Notes under the pieces: generated by a model | What the model was told of the DNA's origin: nothing | Databases searched by the model: none | What the model saw: only the letters and a program-made list of their open reading frames with translations | From: Hyphomicrobium sp. | GTDB taxonomy: Bacteria > Pseudomonadota > Alphaproteobacteria > Rhizobiales > Hyphomicrobiaceae | Assembly (NCBI GenBank): GCA_022844105.1 | Contig: JALHMJ010000002.1 | Location: 419,836 to 483,835, forward strand | Direction of reading: 5' to 3' | DNA: 64,000 bases | Shown: positions 17,831-27,290 of the stretch, one piece after another | Layout of the letters: every line of letters begins with the position of its first letter | Numbering within the stretch: position 1 is the first letter of the stretch | Translations under genes and position numbers: made by a program

Positions 17831-18967
17831 TTAGTTACCTCCCGTCGTGGAGGCTGGCGGCGTTCGCCGCTGCATTTGATCGAGCGGCAGATAGGGCACC
17901 ACGCCTGGTCCACCTTTATTGTCGAGAATGATCTTGTCGGTGCCACCCAACACGCGCTCCATGGTCTCAAGGAACATGCGCTGCCGCGTGACGTCCGGAG
18001 CTTTCTTGTACTGCTCGTAGACCTGCAAGAAGCGCGAGCTTTGACCAGACGCTTCGGCAACGGTCTGCTGTTTGTAGCCTTCCGCTGCCTGTAAAATGCG
18101 TTCAGCATCGCCCTTGGCTTCATTGACGACGCGGTTGGCGTAGGCATCCGCTTGATTCTTCAATGTCACCTTCTCGTTGGCGGCGTCCTGCACGCCGAGG
18201 AAAGCCTCTCGTACTTCAGGCGGCGGAGTCGCGTTCAAAAGCTGAACCTCGCGGATCTGGATGCCTGCCTTGTAGCGGTCGAGCGTCAACTGCAGAAGTT
18301 TTTGGACTTCGGCGGCAATCTGCTGGCGCTGATCGGTCAGGATCGGCTGGATCTTGGCCCGTCCGACGAGTTCGCGCATGGCGCTCTCAGCGACTTCCTT
18401 GACCGTATTCTCGGGATTCTGGATGTTGAATAGAAATTCCGCCGCGTCGCGGATCTGCCACTGCACCACGAAATCGATGTCGACGATGTTTTCATCACCC
18501 GTAAGCATCAGACTTTCTTCGCGCACGTCAGATGACGTCGCAATGGTGCGGCCCTCTCCGGCCGACCGGAAGCCCACCTGCGTCGAGCGAATCTGGGTCA
18601 CCTTCGGCAGCGCAACTTCTTCGATCGGATACGGCAGCCTGAAGTGCAGTCCCGGCGGCTCTTGCCGCACAAACTGACCGAACCGCATCACGACGCCGAG
18701 TTCGTCGGGATTGACGCGGAAGAAGAAAGCACTCCAGGCAACGGCCGCAATGGCCACGGCCGCTGCGAGAAAGAGCAGTGGACCGGGCACACCGCCGCCA
18801 CCGCCCATCGCCTGTTTCATTTTGTCCTGGCCGCGCTTGAGAATTTCCTCAAGGTCGGGCGGCTGACCACCGCTACCCCCGCCACCGCGCGGCCCTTGAC
18901 CCCACGGCCCACCGCCTCCGGAGCCGCCTTTCCAGCCACCGCCACCAGTCTGATTGCTCCAGGGCAT
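17831..18967 (-). CDS. hflK: HflK, SPFH-family modulator of FtsH
   Basis: A 378-residue partner of HflC. The Gly/Pro-rich N-terminus (about 1-55, GGGGWKGGSGGGGPWGQGPR) is characteristic of HflK. It is followed by one transmembrane helix (about 62-84, LFLAAAVAIAAVAWSAFFF) and an SPFH domain (GVVMRFGQFVRQEPPGLHF). A long helical region contains IQIREVQLLNATPPPEV. It forms the HflKC complex with the downstream gene. The 293-bp region upstream, before folA, contains a 16-bp minisatellite and presumably the promoter. Confidence 0.93.
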   Translation of the reverse strand: MPWSNQTGGGGWKGGSGGGGPWGQGPRGGGGSGGQPPDLEEILKRGQDKMKQAMGGGGGVPGPLLFLAAAVAIAAVAWSAFFFRVNPDELGVVMRFGQFVRQEPPGLHFRLPYPIEEVALPKVTQIRSTQVGFRSAGEGRTIATSSDVREESLMLTGDENIVDIDFVVQWQIRDAAEFLFNIQNPENTVKEVAESAMRELVGRAKIQPILTDQRQQIAAEVQKLLQLTLDRYKAGIQIREVQLLNATPPPEVREAFLGVQDAANEKVTLKNQADAYANRVVNEAKGDAERILQAAEGYKQQTVAEASGQSSRFLQVYEQYKKAPDVTRQRMFLETMERVLGGTDKIILDNKGGPGVVPYLPLDQMQRRTPPASTTGGN

Positions 18968-19121
18968 TGATCTTTTAGCCTCTCGATGTCTCTGTTGATT
19001 AAAAGCGTGAACGGCAGCCGCTAACGCACCGGATCATGGTTGCAGCAGCACGGCCGTCACGGAGAAGGGTCGACTGCTTATAGGCGAGCCCCCCGCGCGA
19101 CGCAAACAGACTGCTGCCCCA

Positions 19122-19184
19122 AGTCCTGCTGCCCCAAAGTCCTGGTGCCCCCAAGTCCTGATGCCCGAAGTCCTGCTGCGCATG
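19122..19184. repeat. 16-bp minisatellite upstream of hflK
   Basis: Four head-to-tail copies of AGTCCTG(C/G/A)TGCCCC(C/A)A-like units start at 19122, 19138, 19154 and 19169, with spacings 16, 16 and 15 bp. A partial copy (ACTGCTGCCCCA) precedes them. The last copy diverges. The array lies in the 293-bp gap between folA and hflK. No other gene is convincing there. Confidence 0.8.
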
Positions 19185-19260
19185 TAAGGACTGGGGCCCA
19201 CGGATCAAGACGCGTTATAGCTTCATTATTCCGCTTAAGCGCCCGCCCGGCCGCGACTGA

Positions 19261-19776
19261 TCAGCGTGGGGTGCGTTGGTACGTCTTTAGAACAGCGTCA
19301 TATTCATCGCGCGGCCCCCGCGGTAGAGGCTCAGCGGACAGTTGATGCCATTCCGAGGGGTCGAGCGCCGGGAAGGTGATATCGCCTTCCGGTTCACCGG
19401 CTATTTCCGTCCAATAAACCCGCTGCGCCTGATCGAGCGTGGCGGCAAAGATATCCCCACCGCCGATGATCATGACTTCATCGCTGCCGTTGGTCCGCGC
19501 CAACGCACGGGCCAGAACAAGCGCCTCCGTGACGTTGTTGAAAATGCTTGTACCCTCCGCCTCAAATCCAGGGTCGCGCGTGACAACAATGTTGTCGCGG
19601 CCATCGAGTGGGCGTCCGATTGATTGAAAGGTCTTTCGCCCCATCACGATGGGCTTGCCCATCGTGAGCCGGCGGAACGTCTTCAAGTCCGACGGCATCC
19701 GCCAAGGCAACTGTCCATTGCGGCCGATTATGCCATTGCGCGCGACCGCGACGATCAAGGATGTGGTGACGCTCAT
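19261..19776 (-). CDS. folA: Dihydrofolate reductase
   Basis: A 171-residue cytosolic enzyme regenerating tetrahydrofolate with NADPH. Signatures are VAVARNGIIGRNGQLPWRMP with the catalytic-site Trp and Pro, then DLKTFRRLTMGKPIVMGRKTF, SIGRPLDGRDNIVVTRD and the NADPH-loop VMIIGGGDIFA. It starts 18 bp after thyA stops. This is the standard thyA-folA pairing, in which DHFR recycles the dihydrofolate produced by thymidylate synthase. Confidence 0.95.
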   Translation of the reverse strand: MSVTTSLIVAVARNGIIGRNGQLPWRMPSDLKTFRRLTMGKPIVMGRKTFQSIGRPLDGRDNIVVTRDPGFEAEGTSIFNNVTEALVLARALARTNGSDEVMIIGGGDIFAATLDQAQRVYWTEIAGEPEGDITFPALDPSEWHQLSAEPLPRGPRDEYDAVLKTYQRTPR

Positions 19777-19794
19777 GCCTATTCGTTTTTCAAG

Positions 19795-20589
19795 TTACAC
19801 CGCGACGGGCGCGGCGATGTGCGGATACGGATCGTAACCCGACAGCGTAAAGTCCTCAAAGCGGAAGGCGAAGATGTCTCTCGCCAGCGGATTGATCGCC
19901 ATATGCGGCAACGGCCTTGGCGTACGCGACAACTGCAGATCAGCCTGCTCGATATGGTTCAAATAGAGATGTGCATCGCCAAACGTGTGCACGAACGCGC
20001 CCGGCTTTAAATCTGTCACCTGCGCCACCATCAAGGTCAGCAACGCGTAACTCGCGATGTTGAACGGCACACCCAGGAACACGTCCGCCGAACGCTGATA
20101 GAGCTGACACGATAGCTTCCCGTCCGCCACGTAGAACTGAAACAGGCAATGACAGGGCGCCAGCGCCATCTGAGGCAAGTCCGCCGGGTTCCAGGCCGTG
20201 ACGATGATACGGCGGCTGTCGGGATTGGTTTTCAGCGTATGCACGGCCTCGGCGATCTGATCGATCGTGCGGCCGTCGGGCGTCGCCCAGGAGCGCCACT
20301 GCTTGCCGTACACCGGGCCGAGGTTGCCAGCCGCGTCCGCCCATTCATTCCAGATCCCGACGCCGTTCTGTTTCAGATACGCGACATTGGTATCGCCCGC
20401 CAAAAACCAGACCAGCTCGTGAATGATCGATTTGACGTGTAGTTTTTTCGTTGTGACCAGCGGAAAGCCGGCGGCAAGATCGAAGCGCATTTGGTGGCCG
20501 AAGATACTGAGCGTACCCGTCCCGGTTCGGTCGGTTTTCTTCGCGCCCGTGGTGCGGACCCGGCGCAGCAGTTCCAGGTACTGATCCAT
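19795..20589 (-). CDS. thyA: Thymidylate synthase (ThyA type)
   Basis: A 264-residue homodimeric enzyme methylating dUMP to dTMP with methylene-tetrahydrofolate. The length equals that of enteric ThyA. Catalytic Cys146 lies in [12 protein letters not shown]. Substrate arginines are in [18 protein letters not shown] and [12 protein letters not shown]. The folate and phosphate-binding region [18 protein letters not shown] and the terminal AAPVAV are also present. It lies between a CPBP-family gene 33 bp upstream and folA 18 bp downstream. Confidence 0.96.
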   Translation of the reverse strand: MDQYLELLRRVRTTGAKKTDRTGTGTLSIFGHQMRFDLAAGFPLVTTKKLHVKSIIHELVWFLAGDTNVAYLKQNGVGIWNEWADAAGNLGPVYGKQWRSWATPDGRTIDQIAEAVHTLKTNPDSRRIIVTAWNPADLPQMALAPCHCLFQFYVADGKLSCQLYQRSADVFLGVPFNIASYALLTLMVAQVTDLKPGAFVHTFGDAHLYLNHIEQADLQLSRTPRPLPHMAINPLARDIFAFRFEDFTLSGYDPYPHIAAPVAV

Positions 20590-20622
20590 GATCCGCTTCT
20601 TAAATCGATTCCCACCCAGGCT

Positions 20623-21393
20623 TCATACCGGCACCGGCGCGAAGGTATAAGTAAAGGCCAGCGCGAACATGTTTCCAATGGCATGCGTCACGATTGCGGG
20701 CTTGATCGAACCCGTCCGCCACACGAGCCAGGATAGAATGACACCGGCGACGAACACGCTCGCGACGCCCGCCCAGGAATAGGTCGCATGCAGCGAAGTC
20801 CATAAGGCGTTTGACAACATCGCTCCACCCCAGAACCCGAGCCGCGACTTGGCCAGCGCCGACAACAGAAAACCTCGGAACGTCAATTCCTCCCACAGCG
20901 GCGCCAGGATGACCGCGATAATGAATGTGCCGACCGCCGCATACGACGTCAGGCCCTCACGCAGCCAAGCCGTATCGGTGAAGATATCGATCGCAAAGGT
21001 TTTATAGAGAAGGAACTCCAAAATCCCGGTGATGGCCAAGAGCGCCAATGCCGCCACAGCATAGACGGCCGGGCCGATCCGTTCCCCGGTCATCCTGAGC
21101 ACCGCCCATCGGTCACCGCCGCGCCCGGCAAAAAACAAGACGAGGATTAACGACCCTATCTGAATGGAGGCCGCAAAAGCCGCGCCTTCCGGCGTCGCCA
21201 GCGACATGAACGATCGACCCCCGCCGGTGTGGCTGACGATATAGGGCATTGCAAGCGAGATGACAGCGACCGCCAGCAGGCCCGGCCCCAGCGCGATCAG
21301 GGCGGTTGCGAGCAGCGCTCCGAGTGGCCCCCAGTGGGTCTTGGCCTCATAGCGCGGCGGACCGACGGTCAGCACTTCGATTCCTGCGGTCAT
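20623..21393 (-). CDS. CPBP family intramembrane protease-like protein
   Basis: A 256-residue polytopic membrane protein with about seven helices. It carries the three conserved CPBP (Abi/CAAX prenyl protease-like) motifs: EELTFRG (EExxxR), the LWTSLHATYSW helix with the active-site His, and VTHAIGNMFA (HxxxN). Family members are glutamate-type intramembrane peptidases, and most bacterial ones have unknown substrates. It is the first gene of a likely CPBP-thyA-folA transcript. Its start faces the ssrA locus. Confidence 0.85.
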   Translation of the reverse strand: MTAGIEVLTVGPPRYEAKTHWGPLGALLATALIALGPGLLAVAVISLAMPYIVSHTGGGRSFMSLATPEGAAFAASIQIGSLILVLFFAGRGGDRWAVLRMTGERIGPAVYAVAALALLAITGILEFLLYKTFAIDIFTDTAWLREGLTSYAAVGTFIIAVILAPLWEELTFRGFLLSALAKSRLGFWGGAMLSNALWTSLHATYSWAGVASVFVAGVILSWLVWRTGSIKPAIVTHAIGNMFALAFTYTFAPVPV

Positions 21394-21530
21394 CGATAGT
21401 CATCACTTTCCTGGGGTTGGCGCGTCGGGCCGGGCAAGCCTGCGGCAAATGTGTTCATCATTCAGCGAAAAGCCGGTGTGCCGGCCACACCCCCCGCCTT
21501 TCCAACGCCGTTTGCACGGCCTATATACAT

Positions 21531-21890
21531 AGGGCCGGATTCGTCCGGCTATGGTGATAAACGCGGTCGTAATAAGCCATTCGGACCCGGGGGCAGTACC
21601 CGGCGCCTCCACCAATTCTCTACCGCTTCTGGCGGCCGGCTCCCCGCAAGGGGAGTCGCCAGAAGCAGCCAAGTATGGGGGCGAACTAGGATCGACGAGG
21701 GTGTAAAGGGCTTTGCTTTCGCTCGGCATGATACCACCGTTATCGGGTCATTCAGAGTAGTTGCCAATGACAACTATGCTGAGGCTGCTCTCGCTGCGTA
21801 ATGCGGCGCGATAAGCCTGAACTTGAAAGCCCTTGCCCCTAGCCGGGTAAGGCGCGGTCCGGAGGGCACCGGGCAACAGAAGCCCTCCAC
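21531..21890 (+). ncRNA. ssrA: Circularly permuted two-piece tmRNA
   Basis: Rescues stalled ribosomes and tags nascent chains. The acceptor piece comes first, about 21531-21614. It has a GCCGGA-TTCG-TCCGGC hairpin at 21534-21549, a T-arm CCGGG-GGCAGTA-CCCGG, the 3' acceptor strand CGCCTCC at 21604-21610 and A-CCA ending at 21614. The coding piece begins with GGGGGCG at 21677, which pairs over seven positions with that acceptor strand, followed by the conserved ACTAGGATCGACGAGGG. The tag frame 21763-21801 encodes ANDNYAEAALAA and a TAA stop, a classic ClpXP degron ending in LAA. A GGAGGGC/GCCCTCC stem (21861-21888) marks the likely 3' end. The spacer 21615-21676 holds a long hairpin and is presumably excised. 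The exact ends are estimates. Confidence 0.93.
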
Positions 21891-21957
21891 TTCATCACGG
21901 CCGCCGCCGCGGGGGACGCGTGGCGCGGCAGTTTAACGGGGACGAAACGACGCAAGC

Positions 21958-22635
21958 ATGACGACCGGTTCTTCCTCCATCGATTATGAAGCCTTGCAGA
22001 GCGAAGCCATGCGCGGCGTTGTGCGAGCCGTTCTCGCGCGCACCGCCAAGTCCGGGCTTCCCGGCGACCACCATTTCTATATCTCCTTCGACACGGTCCT
22101 TCCGGGCGTCAGCATCTCCAAACGCCTCAAGGAAAAATATCCGACCGAGATGACGATCGTTCTCCAGCATCGGTTCTGGGATTTGATCGTCACCGAAGAG
22201 CGCTTCGAAGTGAAGCTCACCTTCGACGGTATTCCCGAACGCCTCGTCGTTCCCTTTGCCGCCCTGAAGGTGTTTTTCGACCCGTCGGTACGCTATGGCC
22301 TCCAGTTCGAAGACAGCGAAATGTCGATGCGGTCCCAAGTCGCCTCGAATGGTTTTGACGACGATCCGGCGACGGCTCCAGCCGGCCGCACACCACCGAA
22401 AAAGCCGCGCGCAACGCGCAAAGCAAAGTCCGATCGCGAACCCGCCGGCAATGCAGCGGCCGAAAATATTGCCGAAGTCCCACGCATTCCGGTTGCCAAC
22501 CCGCTCAAATCCGGCAAGCCCTCCGGGGTCACGGCCGCTGAAACTCCCGCCGGCCCCGTTGCCGAGACCGAGGACAAAACGGACGGCCCGTCCGGCGCGC
22601 AAATTCTAAGTCTCGATCAGTTCCGCAAGAAATAA
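21958..22635 (+). CDS. sspB: SspB (alpha type), ClpXP adaptor for ssrA-tagged proteins
   Basis: A 225-residue adaptor that binds ssrA-tagged substrates and tethers them to ClpX. The substrate-binding domain is about 5-125 (IDYEALQSEAMRGVVRAVL, HHFYISFDTVLPGVSIS, MTIVLQHRFWDLIVTEE, LVVPFAALKVFFDPSV). A flexible Pro/Ala/Lys-rich linker leads to a C-terminal ClpX-binding tail, ILSLDQFRKK. It lies about 70 bp downstream of ssrA on the same strand, so tag and adaptor genes are adjacent. The C-terminal linker is long, as in other alphaproteobacterial forms. Confidence 0.92.
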   Translation: MTTGSSSIDYEALQSEAMRGVVRAVLARTAKSGLPGDHHFYISFDTVLPGVSISKRLKEKYPTEMTIVLQHRFWDLIVTEERFEVKLTFDGIPERLVVPFAALKVFFDPSVRYGLQFEDSEMSMRSQVASNGFDDDPATAPAGRTPPKKPRATRKAKSDREPAGNAAAENIAEVPRIPVANPLKSGKPSGVTAAETPAGPVAETEDKTDGPSGAQILSLDQFRKK

Positions 22636-22647
22636 GCGACGCAGCAG

Positions 22648-22914
22648 CTAGCCCGTCGTGCGCGGATTCGATGTCATCGGCCGGGCCACACCAGGCGCCA
22701 CCGCTTCGGTATCCTGTTCAAGCGAACGAAACTCGAGTTCAAGCCGTCCATCGCGCAACTCCGAGCATTCGACGCGCGCAACGAACGGATCGGCCGCTTC
22801 CAGATCAGCCGCCAGCCGGCACTGCGCCGCCGTCTCCATAGGTCTGACTTGCACCGACGCATCGCCATTGGGCATGGCAAGCGTAACGATCATAACAATG
22901 ACGGGGGTTCCCAT
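22648..22914 (-). CDS. Small protein of unknown function (88 aa)
   Basis: An 88-residue protein of no recognised family. The chosen ATG at 22914 has GGAG about eight bases upstream. A much longer frame to 23145 lacks coding character. The N-terminus is hydrophobic (TPVIVMIVTLAMPNG) and could be a short membrane or signal segment. The rest is acidic with two Cys (AAQCRLAADLEAADPFVARVECSEL). The pattern is consistent with a small exported protein. It converges on sspB with a 12-bp gap and is divergent from fumC. Confidence 0.5.
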   Translation of the reverse strand: MGTPVIVMIVTLAMPNGDASVQVRPMETAAQCRLAADLEAADPFVARVECSELRDGRLELEFRSLEQDTEAVAPGVARPMTSNPRTTG

Positions 22915-23203
22915 TGCGTGAGCTCCGTTTTGGGCCAAAGTCGAACGGTGGGAGCCCGCCCGCTCCCGGAATTCCAACGCCAAGCCACTCCGATTGATCG
23001 GTACCGGCTGAGAATCACGCGCCAGCATAGCCAGCGTGCCACGTAAAAAGTGGCCGCAAAAAGAGGAGCTTAGTACGCGAGCGACGATATCCCCCACCAA
23101 CATTGGTGAGGGCCCTGCGTGCAGAGACGCTACGTCCTGTAACAAGCCCCATGCCGCCCGTGCTATCGCCGTCTTCGAAACGCTACTCAGTCAAGGCCGC
23201 GCC

Positions 23204-24604
23204 ATGAACTCCAGAACAACCCGCACTGAAACCGACACCTTTGGTCCGATCGAAGTCGCAGACGACAGATATTGGGGCGCACAGGCCGAACGCTCGCTCG
23301 GCAATTTCAAGATCGGCTGGGAAAAGCAGCCCAAGCCGATTGTCCGCGCCCTGGGCATCGTCAAGCAGGCCGCCGCAATCACCAACATGGAACTCGGCAA
23401 GCTCGACCGGAAGATCGGCGAGGTGATCGTCAAGGCCGCCCAGGAAGTCATCAACGGCGACCTCGATGATCATTTCCCGCTCGTCGTCTGGCAGACGGGA
23501 TCTGGCACGCAATCGAACATGAATGCCAACGAGGTCATCTCGAACCGCGCCATCGAACTTCTCGGCGGAACACTCGGCTCGAAAACGCCGGTGCACCCCA
23601 ACGACCATGTTAACATGAGCCAATCGTCGAACGACACCTACCCGACGGCCATGCACATCGCATGCGCGGAGGAAGTGGCGCTACGGCTGATCCCCTCGCT
23701 TCAGCATCTGCACCAAGCACTCGATGCCAAAGCCAAGGCTTGGGCGCACATCATCAAGATCGGCCGGACGCATACCCAGGACGCGACACCTGTAACCCTC
23801 GGCCAGGAGTTCTCCGGCTACGCCAAGCAGATCGAAAACGGCATTCAGCGCATCAAGCTGACCTTGCCGGCACTGATGGAATTGGCCCAAGGCGGCACCG
23901 CTGTGGGAACCGGGCTGGCATCACCGGCCGGTTTCGCCGACCGCGTCGCCGCCGAGATCGCCAAACTGACCGGACTGCCGTTCACATCCGCGCCTAATAA
24001 GTTCGAAGCCTTGGCGGCGCACGACGCCATGGTCATGACCCATGGCGCCATCGCGACGGTTGCCATGAGCTGTTTCAAGATTGCCAACGACATTCGCTTC
24101 CTCGGCTCCGGCCCGCGCGCCGGTCTGGGTGAATTGGCGCTGCCGGAAAACGAGCCGGGGTCCTCCATCATGCCCGGCAAGGTCAACCCGACACAGTGCG
24201 AGGCGCTGACCCAGGTTGCCGCCCATATCCACGGCAATAACGCCGCGATTGGCTTTGCCGGAAGCCAGGGACATTTTGAATTGAACGTTTTCAATCCGAT
24301 GATGGCCTACAATTTTCTCCAGTCCACTCGGCTTCTCGCGGATGCGGCCATCTCGTTCACCGACAAATGTGTCGTCGGCATCGAACCGCGTCTCGACCAG
24401 ATCGAGAAGGGCCTTGCGAATTCTCTGATGCTGGTCACTCCGCTCAAGGAGAAATTCGGCTACGACCGCGCTGCCAAGATTGCCAAGACGGCGCACAAAA
24501 ACGGCACGACGCTGCGCGAGGAAGCGATCAAAGACGGCATCCCGGCTGAAGATTTCGACACGATCGTTCGCCCGGAAAAGATGCTGGGACCGGATCCGGT
24601 CTAG
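23204..24604 (+). CDS. fumC: Fumarate hydratase class II
   Basis: A 466-residue TCA-cycle enzyme interconverting fumarate and malate, iron-free and tetrameric. Signatures are [21 protein letters not shown] at the N-terminus, [54 protein letters not shown] and the fumarate lyase motif [13 protein letters not shown]. The start at 23204 matches the family N-terminus. The open frame upstream to 23036 shows no homology. The 289-bp region before it holds a CACCAA-CA-TTGGTG palindrome at about 23095-23108 of unknown meaning. Confidence 0.96.
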   Translation: MNSRTTRTETDTFGPIEVADDRYWGAQAERSLGNFKIGWEKQPKPIVRALGIVKQAAAITNMELGKLDRKIGEVIVKAAQEVINGDLDDHFPLVVWQTGSGTQSNMNANEVISNRAIELLGGTLGSKTPVHPNDHVNMSQSSNDTYPTAMHIACAEEVALRLIPSLQHLHQALDAKAKAWAHIIKIGRTHTQDATPVTLGQEFSGYAKQIENGIQRIKLTLPALMELAQGGTAVGTGLASPAGFADRVAAEIAKLTGLPFTSAPNKFEALAAHDAMVMTHGAIATVAMSCFKIANDIRFLGSGPRAGLGELALPENEPGSSIMPGKVNPTQCEALTQVAAHIHGNNAAIGFAGSQGHFELNVFNPMMAYNFLQSTRLLADAAISFTDKCVVGIEPRLDQIEKGLANSLMLVTPLKEKFGYDRAAKIAKTAHKNGTTLREEAIKDGIPAEDFDTIVRPEKMLGPDPV

Positions 24605-24787
24605 TCAGTCGCCGGACCTTTGACGGCTAATAGGAATATCTCAAGCGTGTCATTCATTTGGAGAAACTCACGCGCACTTAGTCGTGACGTTTGATCGCGC
24701 CAATGGCGCATTCATCTCAGACTTGCTATCAGCTCTAAAAAGGCCCGGCCCGTTCATGTCGATGCCGATGGTCCGGCGAGGCAGTCC

Positions 24788-27175
24788 ATGTCCGACCACC
24801 CAATTGCCGGTGCACACCGACACGAGCACGGTGCGTGTTGCGGCAGCAGCTCCGATCCCGGCCCAGACCAACAAGCGCGCGACCCTGTCTGCGGTATGAC
24901 CGTCACACCCGCGACGGCCAAGCATCGGCATGTCCATGACGGAACCACTTATTATTTCTGCGCCGCTCGTTGCCGCGAACGCTTCGTCGAGAACCCGGAC
25001 AAATATTTAACCCAATCTCGTGATGGCCCTTCCACGGCCCCCCAGATATCGACTGTGCCGGCTGGAGCAATTTACACCTGCCCGATGCATTTGCAGATCC
25101 GCCAAGTTGGACCGGGGAGCTGTCCCATCTGCGGCATGGCTCTGGAACCAGAGGACGCATCGGTCGAGACCGGATCCAATCCTGAACTCGTCGATTTTTC
25201 TCGGCGATTCTGGTTTGGCCTCGCCCTCGCGCTCCCTGTTTTCGCCCTTGAGATGGGCAGCCACCTGTTCGGCTGGCATCGTCTCATCGGCCAACAGCAG
25301 TCGAACTTCGTGCAGTTACTTCTCGCGACCCCAGTCGTGCTGTGGTCTGGCTGGCCATTCTTCGAGCGCGGCTGGGCATCCGTGAAGAGCGGCCATCTCA
25401 ACATGTTCACGCTCATCGCGATGGGCACCGGCGTTGCCTGGATCTACAGCCTCGCCGCAACGCTTGCTCCGGATGTCTTTCCAGCCTCCCTGCGCAACAC
25501 CGACGGCTCGGTCCCGGTTTACTTCGAAGCCGCCGCTGTCATCACCGTGCTCGTCCTGCTGGGTCAGATCCTCGAATTGCGCGCGCGCGAGCAGACGAAT
25601 GGCGCCATCCGTGCGCTTCTCGATCTCTCGCCTAAAACTGCACGGCGGCTGCGCCCGGACGGCTCGGACGAGGACATCGCTCTCGACCAGGTCACGGTGG
25701 AGGATTTGATACGCGTCCGGCCCGGCGAGCGCGTCCCCGTCGACGGGACCATCACCGAGGGTCGCAGCGCCGTCGATGAAGCCATGGTCACCGGGGAGTC
25801 GATGCCAGTGATGAAATCAGCCGGCGACAAAGTGATCGGCGGCACCATGAATCAATCAGGCGCTTTCATCTTACGGGCCGACAAAGTCGGTCGTGACACC
25901 TTGCTGGCCCAGATTGTGCGCATGGTGGCAGATGCGCAGCGCAGCCGCGCGCCGATCCAACGCCTCGCCGATCAAGTTGCGGGATGGTTCGTACCCGCTG
26001 TCATTGCGGTGGCATTGATCGCGTTCACGGCCTGGGCGGTATGGGGGCCGGAGCCGCGTTTCACCTACGGCCTGATCGCCGCGATATCTGTGCTTATTAT
26101 CGCCTGTCCGTGTGCCTTGGGCCTTGCTACACCCATGTCGATCATGGTCGGCGTAGGACGCGGTGCCGGATCAGGCGTCTTGATCAAGAACGCAGATGCT
26201 CTCGAACGCATGGAGAAGGTCGATACGCTCGTCGTTGACAAGACTGGCACCCTGACCGAAGGCCGGCCGAGCGTCGTTGCCATTCGGACCGCCGCGGGTT
26301 TTGATGAAAACGATATTCTGCGCCTCGCCGCGAGCCTTGAACGCGCCAGTGAGCATCCCCTCGCCGCCGCGATTCTCCGCCTCGCCGCCGAGCGCAACCT
26401 TTCGCTCGCCAAACCCGAGACCTTCGACAGTCCCGCCGGTAAGGGCGTCATGGGCCGTGTCGACGGCCGGATGCTGGTCATCGGCAACGCTCGCATCATG
26501 ACCGAAGCCGGCGTCGATACCGCCGCCCTCGATGCTGCCGCCGAAGCCCTGCGCCACGACGGCGCGACAGCAGTCTTCGTGGCCATCGACGGCAGGGCCG
26601 CTGCGGTGATCGCCATAGCCGATCCGGTCAAGGATGGAGCGGCCGCGGCCATCGCTGCACTCAAGCAATCCGGCATGAATATTGTCATGCTCACCGGTGA
26701 CACGCGGGCCACGGCAGCTGCCGTCGCCGCAAAACTCGGCATCACGACCCTCGAAGCCGAAGTTCTGCCGCAAGACAAGGCCGCCTTCGTGCAACGACTG
26801 CGTAGCGATGGCCGGTTCGTCGCCATGGCCGGTGACGGCATGAACGATGCACCGGCTCTCGCCGCGGCCGATGTCGGCATTGCCATGGGGAACGGCACCG
26901 ATATCGCCATGCAGAGCGCGGGTATTACGCTGCTCAAAGGTGACCTGAACGGCATCCTTCGCGCACGACGCCTCTCGATCGCAACGATGACCAATATTCG
27001 CCAGAACCTGTTCTTCGCCTTTATCTATAATGCCGCCGGTGTGCCAATCGCAGCTGGCGCACTCTATCCGGTGTTCGGCATCCTGCTCTCCCCCGTCATC
27101 GCTGCCGCCGCAATGTCGCTCTCCTCCGTCAGCGTCATCGCAAACGCGTTGCGCCTGAGATCCATCCGCCTCTGA
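24788..27175 (+). CDS. Copper/silver-type heavy-metal translocating P1B-ATPase
   Basis: A 795-residue inner-membrane metal exporter. The cytosolic N-terminus is His-rich ([15 protein letters not shown]). It is followed by a YHS domain ([20 protein letters not shown] to VENPDKYL, about 31-75) and a heavy-metal-binding domain (YTCPMHL to [13 protein letters not shown], about 97-126). The transport core has the CPC motif (Cys440-Pro-Cys442), the phosphorylated Asp484 in DKTGTLTEG, the SEHPLAAAI motif, [10 protein letters not shown] and the C-terminal [15 protein letters not shown]. These point to Cu(I) or Ag(I) export. The usual HMA domain is replaced by the YHS and heavy-metal-binding pair. No cueR, copZ or other metal gene is adjacent. 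GAGG precedes the ATG. Confidence 0.92.
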   Translation: MSDHPIAGAHRHEHGACCGSSSDPGPDQQARDPVCGMTVTPATAKHRHVHDGTTYYFCAARCRERFVENPDKYLTQSRDGPSTAPQISTVPAGAIYTCPMHLQIRQVGPGSCPICGMALEPEDASVETGSNPELVDFSRRFWFGLALALPVFALEMGSHLFGWHRLIGQQQSNFVQLLLATPVVLWSGWPFFERGWASVKSGHLNMFTLIAMGTGVAWIYSLAATLAPDVFPASLRNTDGSVPVYFEAAAVITVLVLLGQILELRAREQTNGAIRALLDLSPKTARRLRPDGSDEDIALDQVTVEDLIRVRPGERVPVDGTITEGRSAVDEAMVTGESMPVMKSAGDKVIGGTMNQSGAFILRADKVGRDTLLAQIVRMVADAQRSRAPIQRLADQVAGWFVPAVIAVALIAFTAWAVWGPEPRFTYGLIAAISVLIIACPCALGLATPMSIMVGVGRGAGSGVLIKNADALERMEKVDTLVVDKTGTLTEGRPSVVAIRTAAGFDENDILRLAASLERASEHPLAAAILRLAAERNLSLAKPETFDSPAGKGVMGRVDGRMLVIGNARIMTEAGVDTAALDAAAEALRHDGATAVFVAIDGRAAAVIAIADPVKDGAAAAIAALKQSGMNIVMLTGDTRATAAAVAAKLGITTLEAEVLPQDKAAFVQRLRSDGRFVAMAGDGMNDAPALAAADVGIAMGNGTDIAMQSAGITLLKGDLNGILRARRLSIATMTNIRQNLFFAFIYNAAGVPIAAGALYPVFGILLSPVIAAAAMSLSSVSVIANALRLRSIRL

Positions 27176-27290
27176 TTCGGCTGCACTGTGCGCACTTCGC
27201 CTTGGGATAACCGCCCGTGACGGGCATCCCGGCGTCGCGTCGTCACCTGGCTCCGGTATAGAACGGAACAAGACCGGGGGGCACGCCGCG

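Noticed and set aside
19122-19184. Tandem repeats as a CRISPR array
   Set aside because: No spacers between the 16-bp units and no cas genes in the window.
18999-19208. Minus-strand ORF with QDFGHQDLG/APGLWGSRTWG repeats
   Set aside because: The repeats come from the 16-bp minisatellite read in one frame; period is not a multiple of three throughout, and no ribosome site is present.
23036-23203. N-terminal extension of fumC
   Set aside because: The 56 upstream codons lack similarity to fumarase and have no ribosome site; the family N-terminus begins at 23204.
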